A stretch of DNA of 64,000 nucleotides, from the NCBI GenBank assembly GCA_001510575.1, contig LNGK01000004.1:989895-1053894 (forward strand). Reading direction: 5' to 3'. This document shows, piece after piece, positions 1 to 10,644 of the stretch; the stretch's first letter is position 1, and every line of letters begins with the position of its first letter. The notes beneath the pieces were generated by a model. The model did not search any database and had not been told where the DNA came from. It saw only the letters and a list, made by a program, of their open reading frames with translations. A program made the translations under genes and the position numbers. This stretch comes from Knoxdaviesia capensis (lineage: Eukaryota; Ascomycota; Sordariomycetes; Microascales; Gondwanamycetaceae).

Positions 1-110
1 TTCTCTCCCAAGACCCCGAACCAGGCACATCTAGCTGTGGTTCTGTACCCAAACCCTAATTCCCGTCCCATATATCCACCACCTCGAAACAGCTGGGCAC
101 CATTGACATC
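1..110 (+). promoter_or_regulatory. Proximal promoter/5' leader of the UNC-45-like gene (cut by window edge)
   Basis: Only 110 bases of upstream sequence are present. A telobox-like AAACCCTAA lies at 51-59, about 50 bases before the ATG. The leader is C/A-rich, as is usual for filamentous fungi. The ATG at 111 follows TGACATC. Confidence 0.5.
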
Positions 111-2343
111 ATGTCGGCAGTCGCAGTTGCTGCGACCCCGCAGGATCGCGAAGATCAGACGCAGCTTCTGATTGCTGCGTTGATGGAGGGCGGGCTGGAA
201 GACGACGATACCTGCCAGAGCCTGGACAAGCTGACGTCTCTCCTTAACGCCGACTACGAAGCCACCAAGGCCAACAAGTCCGCCAAATCCATCTGCTCGG
301 TCATTGATGTCGACTGCGCCGATACGTTGTTCGGATACCTCGACATGCGCCAGCCTGATATTGTCCGAGCTCACGCCACCATGACTGCCGCTGCATACTT
401 CCAAGCCGCCGGCCCCGGTGGCACCAAGAACCTCGAGGCCTTCTTCTTCGACCGACTGCAACGGGGAACCTACGACGATTATATTGTCGCCTTTTGCGCT
501 GCGGCATCCACGTTTCCCATGGTCCCGGACAAGGTGACTGAGATGTTCCTTAGCCAGGGCTTCATCGGAACTCTGGGGCCTCTTATGCACCGCAAATGGA
601 AAAGCCGCAAGGTCGAGACGGCGTGCCTGGAAATGCTCAGCGCCGCCTGCATGAACTCCCAGTGTCGCGAAGCCGTGCAGAAATACTGCACAGAGTGGCT
701 CGAGGAGATTGTCGACCAAGATCCCAACCTTGTCACCCTGGGACCAGCTCGGAGTGACCCTCAGCATGACCAGCAGGCCGGATCCATCTCCATGCGCATC
801 CACTCCATGCAGGTTCAGAAGCTGGCGGCGGTTATCCTAGCAAAGCTACAGGTATTTTGACTGCTTCCCTCTGGTTGTCCGTCTTGTGTAACTTGCAAGC
901 AGACTCCCTACCAAAATCAAATCCCCTTCTAACTAACTAATCAGAGTGAAGGCGTTTCCGGGAGCCTCTCCCCCGAATGATAGCAGTGCTAAAATCACCA
1001 GCGCTATAACCAGCATCGAAGATCTCTCGGCCATGTTTGCAAAGTCCATTCTCGAAGACAACCCGGCCGCCGGTGGCATTGAGGACCTCAAAGTGTCCAC
1101 TGCTCCTCAGTCCATCGAGGGTCTCGCATATGCCTCGCTGCGTTCTTCGGTGCGAGAATCACTTGCTCACAACAGTGCTTTCTTGAAAAGGCTGGCTACC
1201 TACCTGCAGTCTTCGCCGCCGAAATCCCCCATCACATACGGTGCTCTCAGTATCTTAGTCAATCTGACACGCTACTCGCCAGTGTTGACTGCGGAAGACA
1301 AGAAGATGAAGCAGCTTAAAGCCTACGCCAACGCCGCCGGAAAGGACGCGCTGATTTCGGACCCTTTGCTTGACGATGAGCATGTCTCTGCTCGGTGCAA
1401 GTTGGTGTTCGAAGCCGGTTTTACTCCTGTGCTCGTCACCCACAGCAAAAACGGCTCGGCCGCATCACTGTCTCTGATAGTGTCGATCATCAACGCATTT
1501 GCTTTCAACAAGACCCTACGAGGGCAGCTGGCTCAGCAGGGTGCCGTGAGGCTGCTGATGTCTGCATGGGCGGCGCTTCCCGAATCACAATCTGATGCGC
1601 GTCGGATTGCTGCGCAGGCACTGGCACGAATTCTCATCAGCACAAACCCCGCCCTCGTGTTTGGTGGAAATCGCGCAAACACTCACATGGCCGCCATTCG
1701 CCCGCTGGCTTCGATCCTTACCCCCCCTGACGCAGGCGCGGAAACGCGAGACCTTCTCCCCGCCTTCGAATCGCTGATGGCCCTGACGAATATCGCCTCG
1801 ATGAACGACCCCGACGCCCAGCGCGCCACTGTCCAGGCGTGCTGGCCCCAAGTGGATGAACTCATGCTCTCGTCCAATGTCCTGGTATCCAAGGCTTCGG
1901 TTGAGCTCGTTTGCAACCTAGTGCAGGATCCCGAGGGCATCATGCTGTATGTTGACTCTTCGCCGGCTGCCAAGACCCGCATCCACGTGCTGGTTGCTCT
2001 GGCCGATGCCGAGGATATCGGGACCCGGAGCGCGGCTGGCGGTGCGTTGGCATCGATTGCGGGATACGAGGCGGTGGCCAAGGAGATCCTGGCGCGGCCT
2101 CGCGGAGTCACCATCCTCCTCGCCATGTGCGCGGAGGACAGCGAGGACATGCGCCATCGTGCCGCGTTTGTGCTGTTCAACCTTGTGTCGGTCGAGGGCG
2201 AGACGGGCAAGCTGGCGCGGAAGAAGGTCAAGGAGGAGAATGGAGTGCAAACGCTGACTGCGTGCGCGCGGCTTAGCAGACGGCCCGAGGTTATGGAGAT
2301 TCTTGTGAACACGCTGAAGGTTCTCGTTGAATCCAAGGATTGA
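111..2343 (+). CDS. UNC-45/Cro1/She4-type myosin chaperone
   Basis: Armadillo-repeat co-chaperone of the UNC-45/CRO1/She4 family. Known members fold and stabilise myosin motor domains in the cytosol together with Hsp90, and so serve actin-dependent polar growth and endocytosis. Two exons are inferred, 111-851 and about 952-2343, giving roughly 710 residues, close to fungal orthologues. The N-terminal exon is helical and leads into the conserved UNC-45 central region. The second exon is continuous ARM-like helices (residues about 290-700) ending near NTLKVLVESKD. There is no TPR domain, as in other fungal forms. The donor GTATTT at 852 is clear. The usual-looking acceptor CAG at 942-944 would put a stop after 11 codons, so I chose the AAG acceptor at 949-951, which keeps the frame and lies about 19 nt after a CTAAC branch site. 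The family call is firm; the splice acceptor is less certain. Confidence 0.85.
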
Positions 2344-2686
2344 TTGATTGCCTTGTAGTGGCTGTTTTCTCTTGTCTTCATCTGCACGTCGACGGCAGGT
2401 TTCATTTTCTGTTTTCTGCTTAACACAATAGGTTCCCCTTTTTTTCTTGCGCCAAAGTTCGTTTTCCATTCATGCATAGCAATGAAGCCAAAGTTGATGT
2501 CTGCCTCTGTATGCTCATTTCTGGGACTGTGTGGTTTTAAGTAGTGACGTGTGCAGATTCTGTCTCCTCTTCTTCGTGATACTTGAGTCTATTATCCCAG
2601 AACCGGTTATCCATGATAGCTATCTATATGCAGGTGTGGTTTTCTTTGAACCCTTATCCGGTTTTCACCCTCCCCCACCTTGGCTC
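2344..2686. other. Convergent 3' flanks of UNC-45-like gene and TRM2
   Basis: 343 bases between two converging stop codons. The sequence is T-rich on the + strand with a TGATTGATTG repeat directly after the first stop. No further gene is seen. Confidence 0.6.
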
Positions 2687-4648
2687 TCACGACTCATACA
2701 CGCGATTCAACACCGCCACGCCCTCCACATGGCCAGTCTGCGGGAAGAAATCAAACCCGCGCAGACTCTCAATCTCGTAGCGCACGCCGGCAGGGCCCGC
2801 CACGCCGTCGCCGCGCACCAGGACGCCGATGTCGCGCGCCTGGGTGTGCACGTTGCAGCTCACGTACAGCACGCGGCGCGGGGCGAAGCGCAGCAGCTGG
2901 GCGAGGAAGTCGGCGTCGCAGCCCTTGCGCGGCGGGTCCAGCACGACGGCGGTCTCGTCGGGGGTGCCGGGGCGGATGTTGGCGAACAGCTCCTTGGCGT
3001 CGGCGGCGATGAAGCGGCAGTGGTCGGGCGACAGGCCGTTGAGGCGGGCGTTCTGCGCGGCGCTGGCGATGGACTGCTCGGCGATGTCGATGCCGATGCT
3101 GGTGCCGGGCGGCGGGAACAGCGAGGACAGCGTGATGGTGAACAGGCCGGAGCCGGAGTAGGCGTCGATCAGGTAGCGGATGGGCGGGCGGGCGGAGTCG
3201 GTGGCGGCGGCGGCGGCGGGCAGGATGTGTTGGCGCACGTAGTCGGTGAAGGGCGCCAGGATGGAGTTGTTGTTCTGGAAGAAGGCGCCGGCGGGGTTCG
3301 TGAAGACGTGCGATCCGATGTACTCGGTTGTTACCGTCAGGCTGTCGGTCACGCAGGTCTTGACGTCGATGTAGTCAGGTCCCGCCACGACCACGGCGTC
3401 AGCATCCCCGCCGGCCAGCGCCGCCTCGTCCACCGCAGCAGGTTCGGCTTCCGCGCCGGCCGCGGACGCCTCGGCGGGAGCGGCATTGGCCCCACCACAC
3501 GTCTTGCGCGGCACGCGCTTCGTGTTCTCGCGTAGCAAGATGGTCGCGCCGCGGCGGTAGTTCGCAAACTCCCGCGCCACGCGCGCGCGCTCCCGCTTCA
3601 GCCCATTCCGCACGGCATCCGTCGCAATCGGACAGTCCTCGATGTCCACAACGCGGCGCCGCCCCTTCAGCATGAACCCGATGTCCGGCACGTCGTCGAA
3701 CGCCGGCGTGCCGCCATGGCGCTTGGCCGAGCGCGACCCCGGCGGGCCGTCGAAGTGCGGGGTGAGTTTCGTGCGGTAGCCGTACGGCAGCGGGCTCCCA
3801 ATCGTGTCGCCGACGGCCGGCACAGCGGCCGCGGGCAGATGCGAGAAGTTCCGGAAGGCACGCTCGACGACGGTGCGTTTGTGGGCGAGCTGGTCGGCGT
3901 AGTCGAGCATCTGGAACTGGCAGCCCGAGCACTGCGCGAAGTACTGGCAGCGCACGCGGGTGTCGTCGCGGCGGGCGGACGGCGTGGTGACGCTGAGAAA
4001 GTCGGCCATCGAGTAGCGGTCGGGCACCACGTGGCGGAAGACGCGCACGCGCGCGATGTCGCCGGGCACTACGAACGGGACCACGTACACGTGGGCGGCG
4101 TCCGGGGCGCTCGTGGCCACCGCGAGACCGTCGCCGGTCGACGAGAGCTCCAGCACCTCGACATCGATCTCGGTGCCGAGTTCAGGGAGCACCGGCGCAG
4201 GACTAGCCTCGGCGGCTGCGGGGTCCTCGGCGTCTTCGGCGGCGGGGAGCGGGTGGCCGCGGGCAGCGAGCAGCGTGTTGATATCCGCCATCAGCACCTC
4301 CTCCGACGAGCCCTCGGTCATGTTGCGCTCGCGCTTGGTCTTGGGCTTCTTCCACGCGCCGCGGCCGCCGCCGTTGCCGTGCGGCCGCTTGTTGGGTGTC
4401 CGGGCATTCTGGAAGCGGGTCGACGAGTGTGCGGCCGGGGCTGCTGCTGCCGCTGCGGGCGCAGCAGGCGCAGCGGCAGGCGCGGCTAAAGGTGTCGGCG
4501 TCGCCATGTGTGCGGCGAGGGTCCGGCGGGAGTCTAGGTCCCGCGGAATGGAGTGTCGAGAGCTGTTCGCGTGGGAGTGGTAGCGGGCGGGCGACGATGG
4601 CGGTTGGATTGGTCGTGAGGTGAGGATGCGGGTCAGAGCACGACGCAT
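2687..4648 (-). CDS. TRM2: tRNA (uracil-5-)-methyltransferase TRM2
   Basis: Single-exon gene of 653 residues in the TrmA/RumA class of SAM-dependent RNA m5U methyltransferases; fungal TRM2 makes m5U54 in tRNA. A TRAM domain spans about 158-225. A cysteine set C234-x5-C240-x2-C243 plus C339 matches the 4Fe-4S ligands of RumA-type enzymes. The SAM-binding motif DAYSGSG is at 495-501, DPPRKG at 571-576, the catalytic nucleophile is C598 in YVSCN, and the proton-abstracting glutamate is E642 in HVEGVAVL. A low-complexity insert (about 383-425) interrupts the catalytic part. The first 47 residues are Arg/Ser-rich without acidic residues until D37, like a mitochondrial presequence, and a second in-frame ATG (Met48) begins an Ala/Pro-rich stretch. 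The gene is divergent from GGT and convergent with the UNC-45-like gene. Confidence 0.93.
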   Translation of the reverse strand: MRRALTRILTSRPIQPPSSPARYHSHANSSRHSIPRDLDSRRTLAAHMATPTPLAAPAAAPAAPAAAAAAPAAHSSTRFQNARTPNKRPHGNGGGRGAWKKPKTKRERNMTEGSSEEVLMADINTLLAARGHPLPAAEDAEDPAAAEASPAPVLPELGTEIDVEVLELSSTGDGLAVATSAPDAAHVYVVPFVVPGDIARVRVFRHVVPDRYSMADFLSVTTPSARRDDTRVRCQYFAQCSGCQFQMLDYADQLAHKRTVVERAFRNFSHLPAAAVPAVGDTIGSPLPYGYRTKLTPHFDGPPGSRSAKRHGGTPAFDDVPDIGFMLKGRRRVVDIEDCPIATDAVRNGLKRERARVAREFANYRRGATILLRENTKRVPRKTCGGANAAPAEASAAGAEAEPAAVDEAALAGGDADAVVVAGPDYIDVKTCVTDSLTVTTEYIGSHVFTNPAGAFFQNNNSILAPFTDYVRQHILPAAAAATDSARPPIRYLIDAYSGSGLFTITLSSLFPPPGTSIGIDIAEQSIASAAQNARLNGLSPDHCRFIAADAKELFANIRPGTPDETAVVLDPPRKGCDADFLAQLLRFAPRRVLYVSCNVHTQARDIGVLVRGDGVAGPAGVRYEIESLRGFDFFPQTGHVEGVAVLNRVYES

Positions 4649-5414
4649 TTAGATTTGCGGTTAGAAAGATGAGAGAGAGGGAGAGGGAGAGAGAGAGAGA
4701 GGAAAAACAAAACAAGGAATGCGGAAGTGGGAGGAAAAGAATGGAGAAAGGAACGGCACTGGTGGTGGGAGGCGACTGCAGATTTCAATGCTGCGAAGGA
4801 AACTTTTTTTGTCTTAGGGTTCCAAACCCAGACGGGTCAAAAATCACAGCGCTCTGATTCGCCAGAGCCATACCCCTTGCTGATTGGACAGACGGCACGA
4901 GAGTTCTTAGGGTTAGGGTCGTGTAGGGCAACCTTCCGTGGCACTTTTTCGAGCTTTAGAGGCAGATTGGCAGGTACCAAAATGCCGATAAGCCCGCTTA
5001 TCTCTAGATGTTACAGGGGAAAATGCTTGTAAGAGTCCAGATTCTATCGGCCCTAGAACCTGGGAAAAGAAGCCCCGACGGTGGAGTTTTGGGGAGCATT
5101 TCCACACTATTATCAATCAAGACCCCAAAGGTCCTTTCGACTCCATCGCGCTCTTTTTCCGTCGTGTGTTTCTTCAAGATTCCGGTCCCTACAGCGAGTC
5201 GCCTCTCTTTATCTGTTATCTCGCATCACTTCTCTCTCCCGGTGAGGCGACAGTGATTCCAGTGTCTTCTTGCTGTCTCTTATCGCCGGCCACGTGAACC
5301 TGTCAGACGTCGGAGCTCGGCGGAGAAAGAAAGGCACAAGACCCGACGACCGGCCACACACCGGGCCCGACCACCGTATACACACCGGCGTAAACATACC
5401 CACACCGATCCACG
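4649..5414. promoter_or_regulatory. Divergent promoter TRM2 / gamma-glutamyltranspeptidase
   Basis: 766 bases between two divergent ATGs. It contains a GA-rich tract (4669-4702; a CT-rich leader on the TRM2 transcript), a TTAGGGTT at 4814-4821, a double telobox TTAGGGTTAGGG at 4907-4918, an ATTGG (inverse CCAAT) near 4882, and a CACGTG at 5291-5296 about 120 bases before the GGT ATG. No ORF here looks coding. Confidence 0.6.
4669..4702. repeat. (GA)n microsatellite in TRM2 leader
   Basis: GAGAGAG-type purine tract of about 34 bases immediately upstream of the TRM2 start; read as a CT tract in the TRM2 transcript. Confidence 0.8.
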
Positions 5415-7835
5415 ATGGGTAAGTCCCCGGTGCCGGCCCAGAAGCCAACACCGGCTCGCAGCCCGGAGTGTCCACCCGCTGACCGTCTCTCACCGCCAAC
5501 CACAGCTCCGTCGATATCCCCGCGCGGCCTCTCATGGCCGGCGACACTGCTCGCGTCGCTCCTCATCGCCACAACGAATGCGGCGCCGGTCGACGAGATC
5601 GTGTTCAGCAACGCCCACCGCACCGGCGCCGTGGCCAGCGAGGCCGCCGAGTGCAGCCGCATCGGCAGCACGATCCTGCAGCGCGGCGGCAACGCGGTCG
5701 ACGCGCTGGTCGGCACGACGTTCTGCGTCGGCGTGGTCGGCATGTACCACTCGGGCATCGGCGGCGGCGGGTTCGCGCTGGTGCGCGCGGCCGACGGCTC
5801 GTACGAGGCCGTCGACTTCCGCGAGACGGCGCCGGCGGCGGCCTTCGAGGACATGTACCACGGCAATGTCAACGGCAGCTTCCTCGGCGGCCTGTCGGTC
5901 GGCGTGCCCGGCGAGGTGCGCGGGCTGGAGTACATGCACACCAAGTACGGCAGCTTGCCGTGGAAGGACCTGGTGATGCCGGCGGCGAATCTGGCCCATG
6001 ATGGCTTCATAGGTGCGGCGCAGCCCTGTCTCGGAGCTGGAATGGAGATGCCGTAAAAACAAGACTACCCCCGGACTCACACTGACTTGTCTTTCTTCTC
6101 TTCTCGCAGTCTCCGGCGATCTTGCGCGGGCTATCGACGTCATGGTGGCTTGGGACCCCGCTGATAACTTTCTCCTGAACGACCCGGTCTGGGCTCAGGA
6201 CTTTGCTCCCAACGGTAAGTGCCCAACAACATTCCGATCCGTCCATTTAAATCCGTGTCAGTAACTCACCTGCTTCTTCTGATCCCTAGGAACTCTCCTG
6301 CGACAGGGCGATCTCATCACCCGCAAGCGATATGGAGCGTAAGTTGGACGTCCCGATGGCGAAGAAACGGGGGGAAGAAAACGAAAAGAAAGAACAAAAA
6401 GAAAAGAAAAAGAAACAAGAGACTCGAATCTAACAAACTCTGTAGCACGCTGAAGAAAATTGCCCTCGAAGGTCCTGATGTCTTTTACAAGGGCGCGATC
6501 GGTAAGATACAAATACCCCTATCACCAAATTCCCGCGATAGCCTCACCAGCCAATCTTCCACCACACGGATATCAAAAACCACGAAAGAAAAAAAAAGAA
6601 TAAATCAAGAGGAAGAAATTTATCTGAGAAACGCAAACCCCGGGAAAAAAACATTTTATCTCCTTATTTGTCCGGATTGGTCCGCCTGACTAACCATGAT
6701 ATGCGCCCTGCTTATCTCGCCCGCCCAGCCAAATCGATGATTGACGCCATTCGCACGACAAATGGCACCATGACGCTGGCCGACCTGCGCGACTACCAGA
6801 TCGCCACGCGCGACCCGCTGGAAATCTCCTACCGCGGCTTCCGGCTGGTGTCGGTCGGCGCGCCGGCCAGCGGCGCCGTGTGCCTCAGCAACCTCAAGAC
6901 CATGGAGCTGTACGACGCGGATGGCTGGTCGGCCGACCGCCACCTGGCCGTGCACCGCTTCGACGAGGCCATGCGGTTTGCCTACGGCGCGCGCATGGCG
7001 CTCGGCGACCCGGACTTCGTGCCGGGCGTCGCCGAGCTGCAGGCGTCGATGCTGCTGGATGCCACCGCGCGCGCCACGCGCGACCGCATCTCGGATAACT
7101 CGACGCAGCCGGTCGAGGAGTACGACCCGCGCCGCGTGTACACCGCCGACGGCCAGGGCACGTCGCACATCGTCACCGCCGACAGGTCCGGCATGGCCAC
7201 GTCGATGACCACCACCATCAACATCTTCTTCGGGTCGCGTGTGATGGACCCGGAGTCGGGGGTGATTCTGTATGTTCCTCCTCTCTCTCTCTCTTTCTCT
7301 CTGTGTCTCTGTGGCCCTCCTCCTCTGCCTCCCCGTCGCTGGGTCACACTGCTAACCACTTCGAAACAGCAACGACGAAATGAACGACTTCTCCATCCCC
7401 CGCCAATCCAACGAATTCGGCTTCCCGCCGTCCCCCGAGAACTTCATCCGCCCGGGCAAGCGCCCGCTGAGCAGCATCACGCCCGTGATCGTCGAGCACC
7501 CGGACGGCCGCCTGTACGTGTCGGTCGGCGCCGCCGGCGGCTCGCGCATCATCAGCTCGACCACGCAGGTGCTGTGGCACGTGCTCGACCACAACGCCAC
7601 CATCGCCGAGGCCCTGCGCGAGCCGCGCCTGCACGACCAGCTGCTGCCCAACACCGTCAACTTCGAGTTCGGCTTCGACAACCGCACCGTGGCGAGCATG
7701 GTGGAGCGCGGCCACGACGTCGCGTGGGTCGGCCCCGGGCAGAGCTCCGTGCAGGGCCTGCGCGTGCTGCATGGCGGCGTGTTTGAGGCCGCCGGCGAGC
7801 CGCGGCAGAAGAACAGCGCCGGCATTGCTGTGTAG
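5415..7835 (+). CDS. Gamma-glutamyltranspeptidase (glutathione hydrolase)
   Basis: Ntn-hydrolase that cleaves or transfers the gamma-glutamyl group of glutathione, normally a vacuolar or surface protein. Six exons are inferred: 5415-6012, 6110-6214, 6290-6338, 6446-6501, 6729-7269 and 7370-7835, with all phases matching, giving 604 residues (family about 570-660). A hydrophobic segment at about 38-56 ending in NAAP serves as signal peptide or type II anchor. The family core begins at SNAHRTGAVASEA. The expected autocatalytic threonine is T414 in GTSHIVTAD, which opens the small subunit, followed by STINLYFGS-like and LNDEMNDFS motifs; that second motif is formed exactly across the exon 5/6 junction. 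Intron 4 (227 nt) is purine-rich and intron 5 starts with a CT repeat. The short exons 2-4 make automatic gene calling error-prone here. Confidence 0.95.
7277..7310. repeat. (CT)n tract in GGT intron 5
   Basis: CTCTCT-type tract right after the donor of the fifth intron of the gamma-glutamyltranspeptidase gene. Confidence 0.7.
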
Positions 7836-8596
7836 GCCGGCCGGCCCGAGTTTCCGGTCTTTTCCTTTCCTGCAACTGGTCATTCTTTCCCGTAGTCTTC
7901 GTTCTGGATATCCTTACATACCTGTACTTTCCTTTTTTTGGTTATCGTCGCATTCCCCCTGTTTTCCTGGCTGCAACCGGAGTCTGCGCATCAGAGGAGG
8001 GAGCGGCTCCAACACCTCATTTGTCGTTTTTCCCCCAGCGTTCGCTTCTTCCCACACTGTATCATCATCAGCTTTAGACAAGTGGTCGCCAATAAATTGC
8101 ATCCTTAGAAGTTAACCTCCTATCTCCATGTCTGTGCAAACGGAGGACACACCCCAAGCGCAAACGCCGCGGCCGGGACGGATATGTGTGTGTAAGTCAA
8201 ACGCGTATGTTCCCGGGATACCGCGAGTGTATCAGACAAACCCACGAACAAGGCCAAGAAGCACTGAAGACACGAGGGAAAAAAAGGAGGCTTATGTATA
8301 TATCGCTTTCTATCTGGACCGAAAAAACCACAAACAAAATAAAGACAAACGAAAAGAAAAAGGAGAAGATCCCAACCAACATGGTAGTCCCTAGACCAAA
8401 CGCCCAGCAAGAACATATACACACACAGACAGACAGAGAGAGAAAGAGAGGATGGTAGCTGAAAAGCCAACAAGACGAGGGAACCAACACAAAAGAAAAA
8501 CTCAGAAGAAACAACGGAGCCGAAAAGGAGGGTGAAAAACAAAAAAACAAAACAAAACAAAAGACAGACAAATTGAGCACGGCTGGCAACTTTGGT
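7836..8596. other. Convergent 3' flanks of GGT and ALG11
   Basis: 761 bases with no supported gene. The GGT side is T/C-rich; the ALG11 side is A-rich on the + strand (T-rich on the transcript) with a short GA repeat near 8433-8452. Confidence 0.6.
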
Positions 8597-10644
8597 CTAT
8601 AACCGCTTCATCGCCACCAGCTGCTCCATCTGCGCCAGCCACTTGCGAGCAAACTCTTCCTCCGTGAACCGCAAGGCTGACTGCCGCGCCCGCAGCCGCA
8701 TCGAGAGGGGCTCTTTCAGCGAGAGGGCGGTTTCGAAAGCCTGCGCGAACTCGGTCGACGTAGTGGCGTGGAATCCTGCATTGAAGACGGGGGTTAGAAC
8801 ATGTATCCGGTAGAGACCCAAGGAGGGGGCATTCACAAGAGGAGAAAAAATGAAACGCGAAGAAAAAACAGGAAACTCACCCGTCGGCTCGCCATCAATC
8901 TCCGTGACGATATCCAGCTTGGGACCGCCACTATCATGCACGACCGCAATCAGCCCGGCGGCCTGGTACTCGACCACGCCAATGCCAAAGTGCTCGTTCC
9001 ACATGCCGTTGACGCCGACGTACGCCCGCCGCAGCCACTCCAGCACCTCGGGCCACGACGCATCCAGGTGGAACTCGACGCGCTCCTTGATCTGCAGCTC
9101 GTTCGCCAGCAGCCGCAGCTGGTAGACGCGCTTGCTGTCCGAGTCGTCGCGCACGCTGCCCACCAGCACCAGCCGCGCCGTGGCCGCCGCCGGCGTCACC
9201 GACGTCTTGAGGAACTCGGCAAACGCCCGCAGCAGCAGCTTGTGGTTCTTCTCCGGCCGGAACTGCGCAATGCACAGGATCACCGTCTCGCGCTTGCTCG
9301 CCTCGCTGGCCGCCGACACCTCGATCTCGCGCTCCATCTCGCTGACCGCCACCGGCGGGTACACCACCGCCACCGGCGCCAGTCGGCTCTTCTTCGTGCG
9401 GAACGGCGTCCACAGCGCGTCGACGTGCGCCTGCGTCCAGCTCGAGTTGGTCATGACGATGTCGATCGACGAGCCGGCGCGCGAGTACAGCTTGGCGAAG
9501 AGCTGCCAGTACAGCTTCTTCATCCTGCCGCGGCTACCGGCGCCCTTACCGGCGTTCACGCCCAGGGTTCCGACAGCGGACTTCGGGTCGAGAGAGTCGA
9601 GCATGTCGGTCGAGATGGTGGGGTAGTGCACGTAGGCACAGGTCGGCACATTCGGGAACAAGAACTTGCACAGGCCGACGGCAAACGCGTAGCCCATGGT
9701 ATCGATGAAGATGTCGGGGACCAGCGTCTGGAACGCATCCCACGCCAGTATCATCGAGCCAAGGGATTGACCCAGAAGAGTGAATCGCGGCCAGGTCGAG
9801 GCAAGCACCCAATGGCGCTGGGTCAGGTAGAGGAAGGTAATCGAGGGGGCATGTAGTCGGATGTTGAAGCGGTGCTGAAGAAAAACAAGAACCGCCACGT
9901 TAGACACAGCACACAAGGCACGGAAAATGTTGTTTCTGTACATACCCGCACTCTGGAGATCATCGAGTCCTTGGAAGCATCCAAATCTCCCGTGTACACG
10001 ACAATCTTCGCATTGGGCCACCGTTGTTGGGTAGCTCGGATAGCAGCCCAGAGAACTCGCTCGCCACCGCCTCCAGCATTGCTGTTGACCTCCCCAAAGA
10101 CAAGCAGTTAGTAAAGGAACGGAGTGGGTTAGGGTTAGGGTGGAAGATGGAGGGGTGTGTGACAGTGAGAGACACCGTGAAGACACAGTCTGATGCCGAT
10201 GTCTCTGAATTATTATCTTCACACAGCCCCACCGGAGAACAGGTACCATACATACCAAAAGGGGTGGAAGAAGCCAATAATGCCATCCCACTTCTTGTGC
10301 TCCTCGTCAACCTCTTCAGTTGCATCTTCTGCGGCCACAGGCAGCTTAGCTCCCTTGGCGGTTTTCGCAGATTCGTTTCGTACGGCTTGCGCCGCCAGGA
10401 AGTTCGTCTCGGCCTGGGCGACCACTTCGAGGATATGGGCCCGGCGGCCGGCAGTCTTCGCGCGAAGATACGAGCCGAGGGTGCCGCCAATTATGCGGGA
10501 GAACAGCAGCAGCGGGAACGATCGCAGAGACGGCACGAGCAGCAAGAGGGAGATGACGGCCACGGACACCGTGGCGGCATTCAACGAGTACGGAATGGTG
10601 TAGGTGCCGCAGCCGGCAGTGCATGTGAGATCGGGAGGATTCAT
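8597..10644 (-). CDS. ALG11: GDP-Man:Man3GlcNAc2-PP-dolichol alpha-1,2-mannosyltransferase ALG11
   Basis: GT4-family glycosyltransferase of the cytosolic face of the ER that adds the fourth and fifth mannose to the dolichol-linked oligosaccharide for N-glycosylation. Four exons are inferred on the minus strand: 10256-10644, 9946-10081, 8881-9874 and 8597-8775, giving 565 residues. An N-terminal membrane helix lies at about 20-45. The signature HPFCNAGGGGERVLW is produced only when exons 1 and 2 are joined. The E-x7-E nucleotide-sugar motif is E469 and E477 in NEHFGIGVVE, next to the SGGPKLDIV loop. The ATG at 10644 was chosen; an in-frame GTG nine bases upstream is not needed. Intron 1 (174 nt) contains a triple telomere-like repeat (10126-10143). 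Confidence 0.95.
10126..10143. repeat. Triple telomere-like repeat inside ALG11 intron 1
   Basis: GGGTTAGGGTTAGGGTGG on the + strand, i.e. CCCTAA repeats on the ALG11 transcript, lying between the donor at 10255 and the acceptor at 10082. Confidence 0.85.

Noticed and set aside
2531..3535. 334-codon + strand frame over TRM2
   Set aside because: GC-rich shadow of the TRM2 coding strand, with Ala/Gly/Arg-rich translation typical of antisense frames.
10126..10143. TTAGGG repeats as a chromosome end or interstitial telomere
   Set aside because: Only two to three units, within an intron flanked by intact ALG11 exons; not a telomeric array.
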